From: an archaeon
GTDB taxonomy: Archaea; Iainarchaeota; Iainarchaeia; Iainarchaeales; CSSED10-239
Direction of reading: 5' to 3'
Assembly: GCA_023230325.1 (NCBI GenBank)
Contig: JALNXN010000012.1
Location: 1-20,944 of the forward strand
DNA: 20,944 bases
In this document: positions 20,944-20,944 of the stretch, piece after piece
How positions within the stretch are numbered: the stretch's first letter is position 1
Layout of the letters: every line of letters begins with the position of its first letter
Notes under the pieces: model-generated
The model's input: only the letters and a program-made list of their open reading frames with translations
The model's database searches: none
Told to the model about the DNA's origin: nothing
Made by a program: the position numbers and the translations under genes

Positions 20944-20944
20944 T

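Noticed and set aside
1..20944. CRISPR array or tRNA genes
   Set aside because: No regularly spaced direct repeats and no cloverleaf with a conserved T-loop were found by eye on either strand.

Overview
The window is an AT-rich (roughly one-quarter GC by eye), gene-dense stretch that looks like part of a large T4-like, contractile-tailed bacteriophage genome. The evidence is a tail sheath and tail tube pair, a UvsW-type helicase, the C-terminal half of a family B DNA polymerase, a phage-type SSB, an HNH-AP2 homing endonuclease, and compact operons with overlapping start and stop codons. The host cannot be read from the window; one GCGATCGC octamer hints weakly at a cyanobacterial host.

Layout. 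Positions 1-17608 are read from the + strand and 17791-20826 from the - strand, and the two blocks converge on a terminator cluster (17621-17792). The + block is cut into transcription units by hairpin terminators. Three of these are built on the same CGGCAAGATC inverted repeat with loop TTAACT. Three unit junctions carry the same 14-base promoter-like motif ATATAGAAATAATA. In order: (1) a double-OB SSB, an unknown protein and an interrupted membrane protein (147-1825); (2) the operon 1935-6309; (3) small zinc-binding and DUF488-like proteins, then a 4Cys uracil-DNA glycosylase, an HNH-AP2 gene with an in-frame stop, and a UvsW-like helicase (6436-11396); (4) a small unknown protein, a DNA polymerase C-terminal piece carrying a mini-intein, a two-domain glycosyltransferase, a truncated thymidylate-synthase-like protein, a DHH phosphoesterase and small proteins (11524-17608). 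The - block is the 3' end of an unknown gene, then tail sheath and tail tube.

Two things stand out. First, the operon 1935-6309 encodes what reads as a complete ubiquitin-like conjugation and deconjugation pathway of PRTRC type. It has a Ubl protein ending in a free Gly and fused to an N-terminal zinc ribbon, an E2-like protein with N and C at the canonical E2 spacing, a JAMM peptidase with a perfect H-x-H-x7-S-x2-D motif, and a ThiF/E1-like adenylating enzyme. Second, three copies of a compact structured element (1-127, about 1558-1650, and 20818-20943 in reverse) share conserved unpaired blocks and a covarying stem. Each is followed in the same frame by the 3' end of a coding sequence. The middle copy splits one small gene whose two halves are both visible. 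This suggests an intervening sequence handled by translational bypass, RNA removal or mobility, rather than ordinary intergenic DNA.

A third theme is gene fragmentation: a polymerase split just upstream of its YGDTDS motif and also holding an intein exactly in that motif, a thymidylate-synthase-like gene ending halfway, and an HNH gene with one nonsense codon.
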